Shown here piece by piece: positions 1 through 10,277 of a stretch of 64,000 nucleotides of DNA. Made by a program: the position numbers and the translations under genes. The first letter of the stretch is position 1; each line of letters opens with the position of its first letter. The notes under the pieces are model-generated. The model saw nothing but the letters and a program-made list of their open reading frames with translations. It searched no databases and had not been told where the DNA came from. The stretch is from Alentia gelatinosa (lineage: Eukaryota > Annelida > Polychaeta > Phyllodocida > Polynoidae): contig OX465583.1 in assembly GCA_950022655.1 (NCBI GenBank), positions 14,531,298 to 14,595,297 of the forward strand, written 5' to 3'.

Positions 1-621
1 CATACATCATTCGTTACGGTCTACCACCGTCCCTTTTTTTAGCCTTGTGTAGCTGTACTACTCGCAGATAGCTTGAGTTCATTTAATCTTGGACCTTGGC
101 CTTTTATAGAAATTACGAATCATACAACATTATACACATATCATATATCATCTGACTAATAAATATACAGAGGGGACAGTCAACACATAATATAACACTA
201 TATGGCGTGTTGGACCATCTGTTGTTGCATAGTCCCATCTGATTGATCTTCGTTTACAAATCCCAGCAGAAAACCCGAGAGAAAGATAATTCTTACCTGG
301 AGATAATATTAAAGAATTCTTTTTTTCTTTATCAAGGTAATATGATACAATTACTATCATTATTCTATATGTACAGGATTGCGCAGAGCTGTCCTAATCG
401 AATTACTTCTCACTCAGTGCAGTCTCATACAGAATTTTGATTACTAAATGGGCGCGGCATCCTCTTTACCATTGAGTACCTCATCAATTAACCACGCCTA
501 AGAATATAATACACGAAACACAATCTATCATTGACGTCATTGTACTAATTGTATTTATCATCATATTTCTCATATCACATACGCCCTATTATATAAGATG
601 ACTGTGCTGTACCACTATCTT
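1..621. other. AT-rich DNA, no gene recognised
   Basis: Only short ORFs without recognisable domains are present on either strand. I see no RNA gene and no repeat terminus. A short run of T/A-rich sequence is the only texture. Confidence 0.5.
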
Positions 622-691
622 GAATCCTTAAGATACAAGACAACAAGGAGGTTTGATGGATATATTTTATAGCATGAGTGGTGATGTAACA
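622..691 (+). repeat. Direct repeat copy 1 (partner at 1999-2067)
   Basis: The stretch beginning ATCCTTAAG and containing ACAACAAGGA, ATATATTTTATA and GTGATGTAACA recurs with a few substitutions at 1999-2067, about 1.37 kb downstream. The similarity stops near the ATATATGGTCG where the inverted repeat of 692-1862 begins. This suggests that a segment was duplicated around, or by, the insertion between the copies. Confidence 0.7.
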
Positions 692-747
692 ATATATGGT
701 CGAAAATCACGAAATTGCAGCAACTGCCCAAAAAATCAAATCTGAGA

Positions 748-1313
748 GGATTTTTTTTTTTATTCAAGGAAGCAATTACATTCACCCTATTGGGCGTTCT
801 TACATGCGTTGCAACAAGTATAGCAATAAATAGTTATCTACAATCCATAACGGAGTATACATCGAACAAAACAGACAGAACAGACAGGACTTGACAGGAC
901 GCTTGACAACACCTCGTGGATGTACGTGTACTGTTGTAGCACTTTGGCAGGGCTGGCTGACCCAGGAAAATTCTATTCACCAATACTCAAATTTTCTTAA
1001 TAAATATTCCTTCATATATATCTTAAAATGTGACCGATCCGGCGATACTTGTACTTCTTTGGGTAACTCGTTCCAGATTTTTATCCCACGCTATAACGGT
1101 GAATTTCTAAACTTCTCGGTTTTGGGAAAGTCATGTTTTATAGTAATTTTATCTTTATTTCTAGTATTTATCGGCCCTTCCCTGCAGTGTGTTGGGTCAT
1201 TCGACCACCATAGCACATGCATTAGTAAATGTAGTACCCTCCTATATCTTAATGGTCTTATTTTACACATGTTATACAGCTCGTCGATTGAGTGTCCTCT
1301 GATTCGGTGAATG
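748..1313 (-). mobile_element. LINE (non-LTR retrotransposon) 3' end, 5'-truncated
   Basis: Read on the minus strand from about 1313 to 977, the frame gives a typical LINE ORF2 C-terminus. It contains HSIDELYNMCKIRPLRYRR, then the block YRGIKIWNELPKEV, an FK-rich segment, and a stop at 977-979. A 3' UTR follows and ends in an A-tract, which is the T-run at about 750-761 on the plus strand, preceded by AATAAA. Only the last hundred or so codons remain, so this is a dead, 5'-truncated insertion. The clade is not resolvable by eye; CR1/Jockey-like is my guess. Confidence 0.75.
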
Positions 1314-1441
1314 CCTAATGCGGATCATTAATTCCTTTTGCAAATATCATCTCTATATACATGTATCAAAAGACTCGTGTGCCAAATTGGGAACCCTAAC
1401 TACCATAATTAGCATTAGCACAGAGCTAATATGAAACAAAA

Positions 1442-1690
1442 AACGTCACGTTACGACCCCCCCTGAGATTGGTTGCTATGGAAACAATTTTTGTCGCTCT
1501 CATGTTATGATACAGCTTCACAATATGTATGAATAAAAACATAACTAGAAAATGTATTTCTATTGTTTTTTGCTTTCCCTGGTTTTATATCCATGGGGGG
1601 GGGGGGGCAGGGGTGCGTAACGTGACGGGGGTCGTAACGTGACGGGGGTCGTAACGTGACGGGGGTTGTAACGTGACGGGGAAAAAAAAT
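1442..1690. repeat. AACGTGACGGGGG tandem repeat with an inverted outlier
   Basis: Four near-identical 17-18 bp units (GTCGTAACGTGACGGGG) lie at about 1617-1681, immediately after a 13-G run. One inverted copy (CACGTTACGACCCCCC) lies at about 1446-1462. The opposed arrangement resembles subterminal repeats of a DNA transposon, or a slippage-expanded G-rich tract. Confidence 0.7.
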
Positions 1691-1998
1691 TGGGTCTGAT
1701 AACTTTTTATATATTGGAGTTATGTGGTCTTTATAGTTTTAGACTCTGCCTCACAATGCCCTAGATGCATGGAAACCATTTAAACTATTCCACAAAAAGG
1801 ACTTTTAGAAATATTCGAAATATAGCCTATTTGCTGCAATTTCGTGATTTTCGACCATATATATAACCTTATATGATAAGAGAAGATTTACTGGTCCGAG
1901 GTTCAGATTGGTAGAAGTGACACGGATAGGTGAGTGAAGGTCTTTGGGTGATTTACTGGGATAACATCTGTGGTTACCCTGTGTAGTTATTCCGCCCA

Positions 1999-2067
1999 AA
2001 TCCTTAAGGAACCAGACAACAAGGAAGTTTGGCAGAATATATTTTATAACATATATGTAGTGATGCA
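1999..2067 (+). repeat. Direct repeat copy 2 (partner at 622-691)
   Basis: This shares ATCCTTAAG, CCAGACAACAAGGAAGTTTGG, ATATATTTTATAACAT and GTGATGCAACA with 622-691, with scattered substitutions. It lies just upstream of the YR retroelement. Confidence 0.7.
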
Positions 2068-2167
2068 ACAATTACAGACAAGTATATATAAGACCTGCCA
2101 GTCTGAAGACTTCTTGGATAATGATTTTATAAGATATTGATAAACACAATCGCTATACTGATCGCCT

Positions 2168-3220
2168 ATGAGGGGACACTGTGGGGGGGGGGGGGCACTG
2201 CCACGCCAGCTGATCGCGGGCAGTAGCCAGGTCAAAGGTCACATGGTGGATAAAGGCAACAGAGATGGAGGAGAGATGGTGGAGAACTTCGATTTTACTG
2301 CATGGGCGAAAGCCACAGGTCTCAAGCGGAAAACAACAGAGGTTCTGACAGGTAACAACTATGTGGACTATGAAGTCCTTATGATAATGTCACGGCAGGA
2401 TGTAAAGTGCTTGCTGATACTGCTGAGGCAAGCAAGTAGGCTGTGCTAGGGGCTTGCCAAGCTCGCCAACCCCAACTTCAAAGAGCAAAGTGAAGAGAAA
2501 GCAGTGAAGCAGAAGGGCAGCCCCCCTGAAAAGGGTGATGGGGCCCTTCAGGAGGTAGCAGCCGAACGGGATAAGTTAATAGAGAATCTGCAGGCGAAGA
2601 ACGGAAGGAGCCACGGTGATGACTCTGATGACGGCGGCGGCTCGACCTCAGAGGTAGGGGCGTCAGGTGGCTACGACCCTTTCACCCTGCTGCCAATCAG
2701 GGCTAGCGACAAGAAAGCCCTCAAGATCACAGACTATGACCCAGAACATATTATGCTCCGGATCGCCAAGAAGAAGAGGGGCACAGTCAGGTTTGCAGAA
2801 GTGGGGGACGGGTCAATGATACTGGCCCATGACAAGCAGGCCCCGGTGTATGTCTCACAGGCTGAGTGGGGAGTGGCCAACCTGAGAGTCCTGCACCAGC
2901 TCCTGAGGACCGGGGACCTGGCAAGAAGGAGTATCGAGGACTACCTGTCGTACTCGGTCCAATCTTCAAGTTGGTTGGGATGTTTGCCTGGCAATCGGTG
3001 ATAAGACTAGACACCAGGTACCACAAGCTCCAGGTGCAGAACGGCTACCAATGGGCGACAAGGTGTCTTCAATTCAGGCTCTGTAGCTGGTGCCAAATCG
3101 TGCCCACACCCAGCCCAACAAACACCACCACAGCTCTAACAATAACACTGAACCGAAGAAGCAGCAGCAGAGTAGCAGCAAGAAGCCAGACAAGGCATAC
3201 AACCCAGAGGAGATATGCCG

Positions 3221-3252
<32 letters not shown>

Positions 3253-3406
3253 AGTACAGGCGCCCCTACAAGGAAATATGTGTAGGTACTGCCATAAGTC
3301 GGCAAAGGGAACAGCTTGTCAGGCCCTAGCTAGAGATGGAGCGCTATGGCCTGGGAATTCTGGATTCCAGAAAAGGAGGACAGGACCTATATACTACAGG
3401 GAGTAA
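2168..3406 (+). pseudogene. gag-like ORF of the YR retroelement (frameshifted)
   Basis: The frame starts near 2168 with FDFTAWAKATGLKRKTTEVL, a SAM-like helical start. It is broken by a stop at about 2447 and resumes at about 2504 with a Lys/Glu-rich linker. It then has KALKITDYDPEHIMLRIAKK and WGVANLRVLHQLLRTGDL, and shifts frame near 2960 into FKLVGMFAWQSVIRLDTRYH and QNGYQWATR. A Gln/Ser-rich tail follows. A possible Cys/His knuckle (CRYCHKSAKGTAC) is visible near 3277-3315, after a TA microsatellite. The function would be particle or RNP formation for retrotransposition. At least two stops or frameshifts make it a pseudogene. Confidence 0.65.
3221..3250 (+). repeat. (TA)n microsatellite
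   Basis: A pure TA run of about 14 units lies inside the gag pseudogene and separates the basic tail from the Cys/His segment. It probably accounts for part of the reading-frame disruption. Confidence 0.95.
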
Positions 3407-3544
3407 AACATGGCTTCAGGATATCTAACTTGGACAGAGCAGAAGCAGAGCAGCAAAACCACAAATCAGGCCTCGACCCCCAATTCAGAGCAGCAGTGCA
3501 ATAGCAGATACGGGAGGAGGTTGAAAACGGCAGATGTGGTCTCC

Positions 3545-4048
3545 AAAGGCAAGCCTATCCCTAAATCATCAGGAGGGATACACCTGATACATGATGGCAA
3601 GTCCACAAACTCTTATGTGATCAACGACTCTTTTCGCTACCAAAATCTGTGGCAAATCTTATAACAAAGGGAGACTTTATTGCCAAACTAGATTTATCCA
3701 GTGCCTACAGGAGCATTTGTATACATGAGGCAGACTTTTCCCTGGCTGGCTAACAATGGGAATTCAAACCAGGGAAATGGACATACATGCAGGACACACA
3801 CCTGATGTTCAGGGCCAGGTTGAGTGCCTCGATTTTTAACCGCCTCACGCAATGTGTCAGAAGGGGGGAACCAAGAAGGACTGTCTAGACGCATTAATAT
3901 GCTAATGATGGTGGTAAGGGACCTAGGCTTCAGGATCAATTACAGCAAGATGGTAATGCCCACTACATGCCTCACCTTTCTCGGGGTGGAAATAGACACC
4001 AACGCTCATGTGTTTAGGCTACCTAAGGAGAAGGTCTATCAGCTGTAG
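3545..4048 (+). pseudogene. Reverse transcriptase of the YR element, catalytic box deleted
   Basis: The recognisable order is PIPKSSGGIHLIHD, SYVINDSF, then in another frame TKGDFIAKLDLSSAYRSI (motif A region, with the catalytic Asp in KLDLSSAY). This is followed by WEFKPGKWTYMQDTHLMF and ARLSASIFNRLTQCVRRG. After NMLMMVVRDLGFRINYSKMV comes the post-palm FLGVEIDTNAHVFRLPKEKV. Between CVRR (about 3860) and the DCLDALI-like sequence (about 3880), the segment that should carry the YxDD box is missing. Several frameshifts are also present. It is non-functional. Confidence 0.75.
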
Positions 4049-4049
4049 G

Positions 4050-4661
4050 AATGTGTGTCAGGTGTCCTTGTGAAGACCACAGTCTCAAAGAGACAATTGG
4101 AGTCTCTTGTTGGGAGGCTCAGCTAGGCCTCCCACATCATTTATGGGGGCTGCTCACTCACAAGACGCCTCATGGACAGGATGATGGTGCTATCGGCCCA
4201 ATCACACAAGACGAAGATTACCTCATCAATGCGCACTGACTTCACATGGTGGTCTGATTATTTTAGCCATTTTCAATGGTTCGGTCCCTCTATTGGAGAC
4301 GTGTGTATACACCCCAATTACCATTGATGCCTGCCTCTTGGGTGTGTTTTTTTTTTATTAGGGCCAGTGGTTCCTCCCTTCAAGTGGGAAGATTCTCCGA
4401 GGGTCTGGAACCTCCTCATTAATTACCTTGAGACTCTCAGCCTAGAACCAGCAGCAAGAATGCAACCAATGGCAGAACAAATTAGTGACAGTTTACTCAG
4501 ATAACCAGGCATCGGTAGCGCTAATCAACAAGGCAGCAGCAAAGAACCCCCTAGTGATGAATAGCCTCACAGAGGTTTTATGTCTCTCGGCTATTTTCAA
4601 CTTTTAAAAGTAGTTTATTATCCTGGGAGGTACAACCCCCCTTGCGGACGCAGTCAGTAGA
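4050..4661 (+). pseudogene. RNase H-like region of the YR element
   Basis: After RT the frames give VKTTVSKRQLESLVGRL, a connection-like HIIYGGCSLTRRLMDRM, TWWSDYFSHFQWFGPS, and an RNase H core with a YSDNQASVALINKAAAKNP block near 4497-4555, where the Asp of SDN is typical. KVVYYPGRYNP and LADAVSRL then lead into the recombinase. It is interrupted by multiple stops and a T-run near 4348. Confidence 0.6.
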
Positions 4662-5446
4662 TTGAGCCTGGACGGTATTGGCTCCTTGCTTAAGGCCATA
4701 CACAGCTCAGTAGATGATGGATATAGCGCAATCAATGCAAGAGTGCAGGAGCTATGGACCAACACTTTCGCAAGGAATACCAATAAGGCCTACTCAACCC
4801 ACAGGAAAGCCTTTCTCTTGTTTTGTAGCGCCAAGATGTTTCGACCCCAAGAGTTGCTGCCATATGGGCAGGGGCGCTCCTCATGTTCTTTGGACTCCTG
4901 AGGAAGTCAAATGTAGTCCCCACCACATTAGGGTCTTTTGACCCAGAGAAGAGCCTTAGAAGAAAGGACATCCAAGTAACCGCGGCTGGCCAAGCGGTAA
5001 CGACTAGGTGGTCCAAGACAGACCAATTTAGGAGGAGAAAACGCATCCTCCTACTACCACGAATAAATGGGCACCAATTGTGCCCCACTCAGGCCTACAT
5101 GAACTCATTCCTGCTAACCAGTGATGCCCTGCAGTTGGGCCCGGCCCTGGTTATATCAGATGGACTGCACCCAGTGCCGCCGACAGCAGGGGGCTTCACA
5201 ACTGGTGTCATAACCACACTGCGCACACAGGGAGTTGACAGCACCCCCTTGGGCTCCCACAGCTCTAGCAAGGGAGGTGCCAGCTATTTATGGCAAACAG
5301 ATGTCCCGGAGGTGAGGATTAGAGACTTGGGGGACTGGGCTTCAAATGTTTTGGCCCTATACACCATCAGCCCGGAGTTAGCCCTATCTGAACTAACATC
5401 GAAAATGGCCCTCTCCCTCCCCCAGAGTCTTGCTTATCGCCTTTAA
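4662..5446 (+). pseudogene. Tyrosine recombinase of the YR element, catalytic Arg lost
   Basis: The N-terminal SAM-like part (WTNTFARNTNKAYSTHRKAF) is in frame until about 4860. A frameshift then moves into LMFFGLLRKSNVVPTTL, whose Arg is the box I catalytic Arg. The C-terminal part has SHSSSKGGASYLWQTDVPEV, IRDLGDWASN and a Tyr in LALYT. In the family the His is followed three residues later by Arg (HxxR); here that position is Ser (HSSSK). So one frameshift and one catalytic substitution disable it. Its job would be joining the circular cDNA to the target. Confidence 0.75.
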
Positions 5447-5815
5447 ACTATCACTACTGCCTACCATGGGTGTTCTCATGCGCCTTCCTAGTGATAAATC
5501 TTAATTGTATGCAAACTCCAGTCTCTTCATTAAACTGTGGAACAGCACTCACTGGATAATCACTTCTGCCTAGCTCAGTAGAAATGATGGCCTCATCCTA
5601 ATTTGGGGATTCAATGCAGTCTGTCATCTTGTGAGCCTCCCTATACATACAGCGATGTTTGTTAGAGCACCCTTCAGACATGATTTTTCTTCATGGAATA
5701 CCAAGTAGTAACCCTACAGCTGTATCGAACATCACTTGGCTTCAGGTCCTTTTTTTTTAGTCTGGACGGGGTGAAGATTTCAAAGGCAAGTTGCCACTGT
5801 ATAACAGACAATAAT
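5447..5815. other. 3' flank of the YR element, no gene recognised
   Basis: This stretch is non-coding. The missing 3' repeats of the YR element may lie here, but I found no segment repeated upstream. Confidence 0.4.
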
Positions 5816-5943
5816 CAATGGTTTTGTGGACAGGCGGCCGTAAACCACGAGGGGTGGACGCGTAGTAATACACGAGCGCTAGCGAGTGTATTACGAGGTC
5901 CACCACGAGTGGTTTACAGAGCTGCCTGTCCACAAAATCATCG
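5816..5943. repeat. Snap-back hairpin, centre CGAGCGCTAGCGAG
   Basis: The left arm GTTTTGTGGACAGGC (from 5821) pairs with GCCTGTCCACAAAATC at the right end. Inner stems GTAAACCAC/GTGGTTTAC, GGTGGAC/GTCCACC and GTAATACAC/GTGTATTAC follow, separated by short GA-rich mismatches. The centre at 5873-5886 is a CGAG...CGAG unit. It contains no ORF and is one of the class described in the findings. Confidence 0.85.
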
Positions 5944-6055
5944 TTTGTTGCATTTATCATCCATATTTTCGAATGAATTAAACCCAGTAATTGCCATATT
6001 AACGGGTATAACTTTAGGAACTATTTCTTTGCTCTTTAGCAAAAGGGACTTTTTT

Positions 6056-6118
6056 TCCCGTATACCATGGTTTTGAGGCCGTATACCACAGGTTTGAATC
6101 CGTATACCACAGTTATAG
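6056..6118 (+). repeat. 21-bp tandem repeat, three units
   Basis: Three consecutive units begin CCGTATACCA (6058, 6079, 6100) and differ by a few bases. They lie between a T-run and a hairpin-like stretch. Confidence 0.85.
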
Positions 6119-6139
6119 TATCTGACAGGTTTTATACAA

Positions 6140-6218
6140 TGGGTAGTGGTTTACTGAGTCCCCATACATTTCCAATGGGGACTTTGTATACGATGGATAA
6201 TAAACTCATGCACATACT
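6140..6218. repeat. Dispersed repeat related to 19660-19785 and 60130-60250
   Basis: Read on the minus strand it starts TTTATTATCCATCG, followed by TATACAAAGTCCCC. The other two loci have TTATCCACCTAATACAAAGTGTCC. GTCCCCAT and ATGGGGAC form a short internal stem. Confidence 0.55.
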
Positions 6219-6324
6219 CATACCATAGCAGATTGATGGAATGCCCTGATTGCATCGGATCCATCCTTCGCCACCAGCGAATCCACAAGACAAAGATTAG
6301 CACTGACAACATCCTCATTAGTTA

Positions 6325-6480
6325 GATCCTGAACAACTTTTTTTTAAAGGTTTTAATTAGGCTGGAGTTTCCTCTAGGGTACAGTGACCCTGTTTTCAGT
6401 GGGTTCAAGCGGCCATTTGGTTGGGTTGGTAGTTCTTGATAGAGAGTGAATATAAGATAAGATAAACCCTGTACATTTAG
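6325..6480 (-). mobile_element. Retrotransposon 3' UTR/A-tail, minus strand
   Basis: On the minus strand the segment ends ...CTAATTAAAACCTTTAAAAAAAA. It shares the CCTGTTTTCAGTRGGYTCMA block (plus-strand view) with 9637-9740. Two loci with the same 3' region and an A-rich end indicate one LINE or SINE family; no coding part is kept. Confidence 0.55.
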
Positions 6481-7400
6481 GGTAAAAACTTGTGTCCAAC
6501 AATTGATACTTTTTAAGGAATACAGCATTGTTGAGCGACAATGTATAGTATATACAGATGATGTTAATGGGATGCGAATCATGATTTCACTTCCACCAAG
6601 AAAAACTGTTGTAAATCAAATCCTACGTATCTTATGTTTGGATGCACAATAATGGCTCTGGGGTGACGAACTAAAAAGTGTAGTGGTAGCATCAGTCATA
6701 GCATTGATGGGCAGTCGCCCTCTACCAACCTCGCATCCAGTTCTATACCACCAACGCCATCATCCAATGGCACAAAATGTCGTTCTAATTGGTTAAATAC
6801 ATTAAAGAATATATAATTATGATGATCATTTCCTTTTTTTTTATATATATTTTTTTATACATATTTGGAGGAATATTGGAATTCTGTGGGGAAAAAAACA
6901 CGAAATCATGTCATACTCAATCATGTTGATATGTTTATAAAGAGAACCTGGTAATATAATCATCACTTAGATCAACCAGAACTATACTTCAATAAGTAAG
7001 CTGCAATTACACAGAGACAAGCAGTAGGCGCATATATATTTTGCGTTCAGTTCTGTGCAAAGATACAGAGACCTAAGCATAGCATGTGCGATGGATATAA
7101 GCGGCCAAGTAGTGGTCAGTAGAAGGAATGGGAGGCTCACGTGAAGTAAATCATATCTAATGTCGCCCTACCCGCCCTCTACCGGCACTTAGTGGCGACT
7201 TTGATGTTTGGCCAACACGTCTCCTCCTACATCACTCAAGCCTCTCTTTCAGATAGCGACGCAACCATGGCGCCCTCTGGTGCCGGTATAGGGGATAATG
7301 ACGGGGTCAGTTTTACAGATCCCAGCAGGAGTGTGTGTGTTATCACATGGGAATTGATAGTAGACACTTCAAGTTATGGTGATTTACTTACTTACATCAT
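6481..7400. other. No gene recognised
   Basis: AT-rich intergenic sequence with a T/A-rich patch near 6835-6860. The short ORF at 7192-7407 has no recognisable domain. Confidence 0.45.
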
Positions 7401-7995
7401 CACTTGAAATTCAAGTGACATTTCTTCGTCGATCATTCGTGGATAATATAGTGAATTGAACACACTTACGAGACTCTTTGATGCTCCTGTTCTTCTGGTA
7501 CATAAACCGAACTGTAAAGCCTATGCTTCATCGGTGCATTATGTTGGTGGAACCTTGTGGAATAACCAGCCACCGATTTTAAGGAATACCCCTGACTTGA
7601 AATATTTTAAATCATTAACCAGAACAAAACTTATTGAGAGTATTAAAGATATATAATTACTGACAACAGTCAATGGATGTATGTAACCAGGCACCATATA
7701 TCTTGAACGTTACTTTAAACTTGTCTATACAATCTGCTAGGATGAGGGATCTTCCATGTTCATACACTGTATATATGTTATATTGTTTTGTTATATACCG
7801 AAACTCAGATTTGTATGTGGCCTTTTCCTGAAGGGTAAGGTCAAAACCAAGAAAATCAATCGTACACGATTGAGGTTTTGAACCTCTTATTGTTCTCCAA
7901 AGAAACCTGACATACAAATGTACTGCACCTATGTGAATATACAAAGAGATCAATAAAGAAATTGAAAAAGAAATAAAGATAAGAGTATAATATAA
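7401..7995 (+). mobile_element. LINE 3' end, plus strand
   Basis: The frame at 7456-7656 ends in a standard LINE ORF2 C-terminus: YASSVHYVGGTLWNNQPPIL, then a PDLKYFKSLTRTKLIES block and a stop at about 7654. About 300 bp of 3' UTR follows, ending in AATAAAGAAATTGAAAAAGAAATAAAG, A-rich and tail-like. Only the last 65 codons remain. Confidence 0.75.
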
Positions 7996-8199
7996 TCACA
8001 CAGAGGCGAAGTTTACTGTCGAATTTCTCCTCAAAAAGGATTTTCGCCAGCGTTGTCAAAATAGCCACTGGGCGGTGATTCTAGTATATTCCTGGCTATA
8101 ATACAATCAAGAGTTGATGGAATGTCTTGTCGGATTTAAAGAGTAGAAGAGGCATGAAAAAACGTGGTTACTGAGCACGTACAGGTGGCCGAGAGTAAC

Positions 8200-8776
8200 A
8201 AGAAATGCATGTAAACGTCGTAGATGTTAAAGGCCTAATGGACAAGCTTATGCACGCTCTGTAACGTATCATGGAGGCACTAAATGGAATGCATTGTTAC
8301 CACTAATACGGAATACAGAATCTTTGAAAATGTTTAAAAAGTTGACCAAAGATAACATGAAGACTAAAATCTGGCAAACCTAGCTTTCGGACAGGTCTTC
8401 CTTCTCTCTTGGCTAGAAATAAGATGACTGAAAGATAAACTGATAGACACAAACCATTACTACTGAATGTAATTGTGATGAGAGATAGAGAGAGAGAACT
8501 AACTGTGATTTTGAATTTGGTTGAATCTGGTTTACTGTTGTTGTATTTTTTTCTCTTTCCTTTTCTTTTATTTTCCCCTTCTTGTCTTGGGAATTTATTG
8601 AAAAAAAGTTACTGTACCGGGTACGGCTTGGTCATGAAAACCAGCCTTAAAAAAAGGCTGAGACCCTTCTGCCGCTTTGCTGGTTCTAGAAACTATACTG
8701 ATGTTGTAACAGAACTCTAATGTACACTTGTGAACCAATAAAGAAATTTTTAAAAAAAGATAAAAAAAGAAGGTAA
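8200..8776 (+). mobile_element. LINE 3' end, plus strand
   Basis: The frame across about 8262-8381 reads TYHGGTKWNALLPLIRNTES, then LKMFKKLTKDNMKTKI and a stop. This is the WN-LP-IR-FKK signature of LINE ORF2 termini. The 3' UTR runs through a T-rich patch to AACCAATAAAGAAATTTTTAAAAAAAG at about 8734-8770. It is 5'-truncated. Confidence 0.7.
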
Positions 8777-9636
8777 TTGTCTTTTATATGTTCCATCAGG
8801 ATTGACGCCCTTCAGGTGAGCCTTGGAGGAGTTTGAAGGGGGAGAGGTCACCAGACCAGCAGAGCCAAGCCCGGACATCCAGGTACGCCACCAAAGTATT
8901 TTTATATTTTTTTTTTATCAATTCCTTTATTCATCAAAGCAGTTACCGTGTAGATACAATCTTCCTTTTGCAGGGACACATATGTATGAATAAAGAGGCA
9001 TAGATCTCAGTCAGAGATGACTGATTTTAATGATCTAGCCGACTTATAGTCAAGGTATAATCTTATTATAAGCCGAGGTATAAGAGTAAAAACGTCCTAC
9101 ACATAATCCAATTTCCCCTATGTCATAAATGTGGGGTGACCAGTATATAGCAGCGCATACCACTGAGTTAGTTAATATAGGCTATAGAACAATGATAAAT
9201 AAGTACTATTAGCTAAAAGTGGAGTACAAAAATGTGGTACAGATAATTAACCCTCTTCAATAACAGCTACCAAGGTGCATTGTACATGTCATTACCACAT
9301 AAGTATGGAGTTCGACCTTCGCTGAAGAATAAGTGGCCAGGGTCCAACTACCACCACTATGTCAGATGAGTGCCAGCTACATCACAGAAAAATACATACA
9401 CAGAGAAATAAACTGTAAGTCCATCCAGCACGATCACACCAAAGGTAAGCATGGCCTATTGTATGACCTCAGTGTAAAAGGCATCATAAGCAAGCTTTAC
9501 ATGGATATTGACGGCGAAGCCATTTACACTATCTCGCAGAAGTTGGAGTTGAGGGGCGCCCTAGGGCTCATGGAGCATATCAGTGTTTTAAGTCTGTGCT
9601 AACCGATGAATATGGTTTGAATCCGATGACTTGGAC
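8777..9636. other. No gene recognised
   Basis: The ORF at 9333-9602 has no recognisable family. There is no repeat boundary other than a T-run near 8905. Confidence 0.4.
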
Positions 9637-9830
9637 TTTTTTTTTCAGGTTTTATTTATACTGGAGTTTCTACGTAGGGAGTTGATCCCTGTTTTCAGTA
9701 GGCTCCAGTGGCCATAAGAAAGTTTGCTGTTTGGAGTTGTATTATAAGAAGGAAAAACCAGAGAGAGAAAAAATTCTCTGGCAAAGTACATAATAATACA
9801 TTCATTAATATTTTTATGTTCAGGCATGGC
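9637..9830 (-). mobile_element. Retrotransposon 3' UTR/A-tail, minus strand (same family as 6325-6480)
   Basis: On the minus strand it reads through GGCCACTGGAGCCTACTGAAAA to CCAGTATAAATAAAACCTG and an A-tract. The plus-strand block CCTGTTTTCAGTAGGCTCCA matches that at 6390. It has an AATAAA signal but no coding sequence. Confidence 0.6.
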
Positions 9831-10277
9831 TGAAAAGCTTTACAGAGTAACAAAACACAACTGATGATATTTACAATGCAGGTGATAAATAAATATTACC
9901 TATTTGTAACATGTGGGTGGAGCAGGGTTTTAGGGACATTACAAATTGCTTCATACTTTAAAATAGTATTATACAATATAATTGTTTCTTTGGGCAATTA
10001 GGTTTTTTTTAGTGAAATCCTTAAATTCCTCTAGGTTCGGTAGTAGCTATATATGTTTGACCATCTCTCTCAGGTCTCAGTGGATGCCCTATCCTATCAC
10101 TGGGCGGGTATAAAGAGGGGGTTAGATTGTGCCCTTGATCAGGTTGACTTTCCTACTCCGGTTATAGCCGTATCCAAGAGGAGCGGGTTAGGTTTGCCAT
10201 GATGGCCGGGACAACCACCAACCACCGGCATAACGCCCCTGGTCCCGCGGTTGAGATTTCCCCTGTCGCGACTTTAA
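9831..10277. other. No gene recognised
   Basis: Intergenic sequence up to the TAA target site of the next MITE. No terminus or domain is seen. Confidence 0.4.

Larger units (their letters stand above)
692..1862. repeat. 1.17-kb unit bounded by a perfect 32-bp inverted repeat
   Basis: Positions 692-723 (starting ATATATGGTCG, ending TTGCAGCAA) are the exact reverse complement of 1831-1862. The identity does not continue inward or outward. The interior carries a minus-strand LINE tail and a G-rich tandem repeat. It may be a TIR element that took in other insertions, or two copies of one short repeat in opposite orientation. No transposase is visible. Confidence 0.65.
2168..5446 (+). mobile_element. 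Decayed Ngaro/DIRS-like tyrosine-recombinase retrotransposon
   Basis: In order on the plus strand there are a gag-like region, a reverse transcriptase, an RNase H and a tyrosine recombinase. This combination, with no integrase and no AP endonuclease, is diagnostic of the DIRS order. The arrangement and the gag block with GYQWATR fit Ngaro-like elements. Frameshifts, stops, a deletion in RT and a lost catalytic Arg in the recombinase show that it is dead. I could not locate the split direct repeats expected at the ends, so the true limits may extend beyond the coding region in both directions. Confidence 0.8.
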
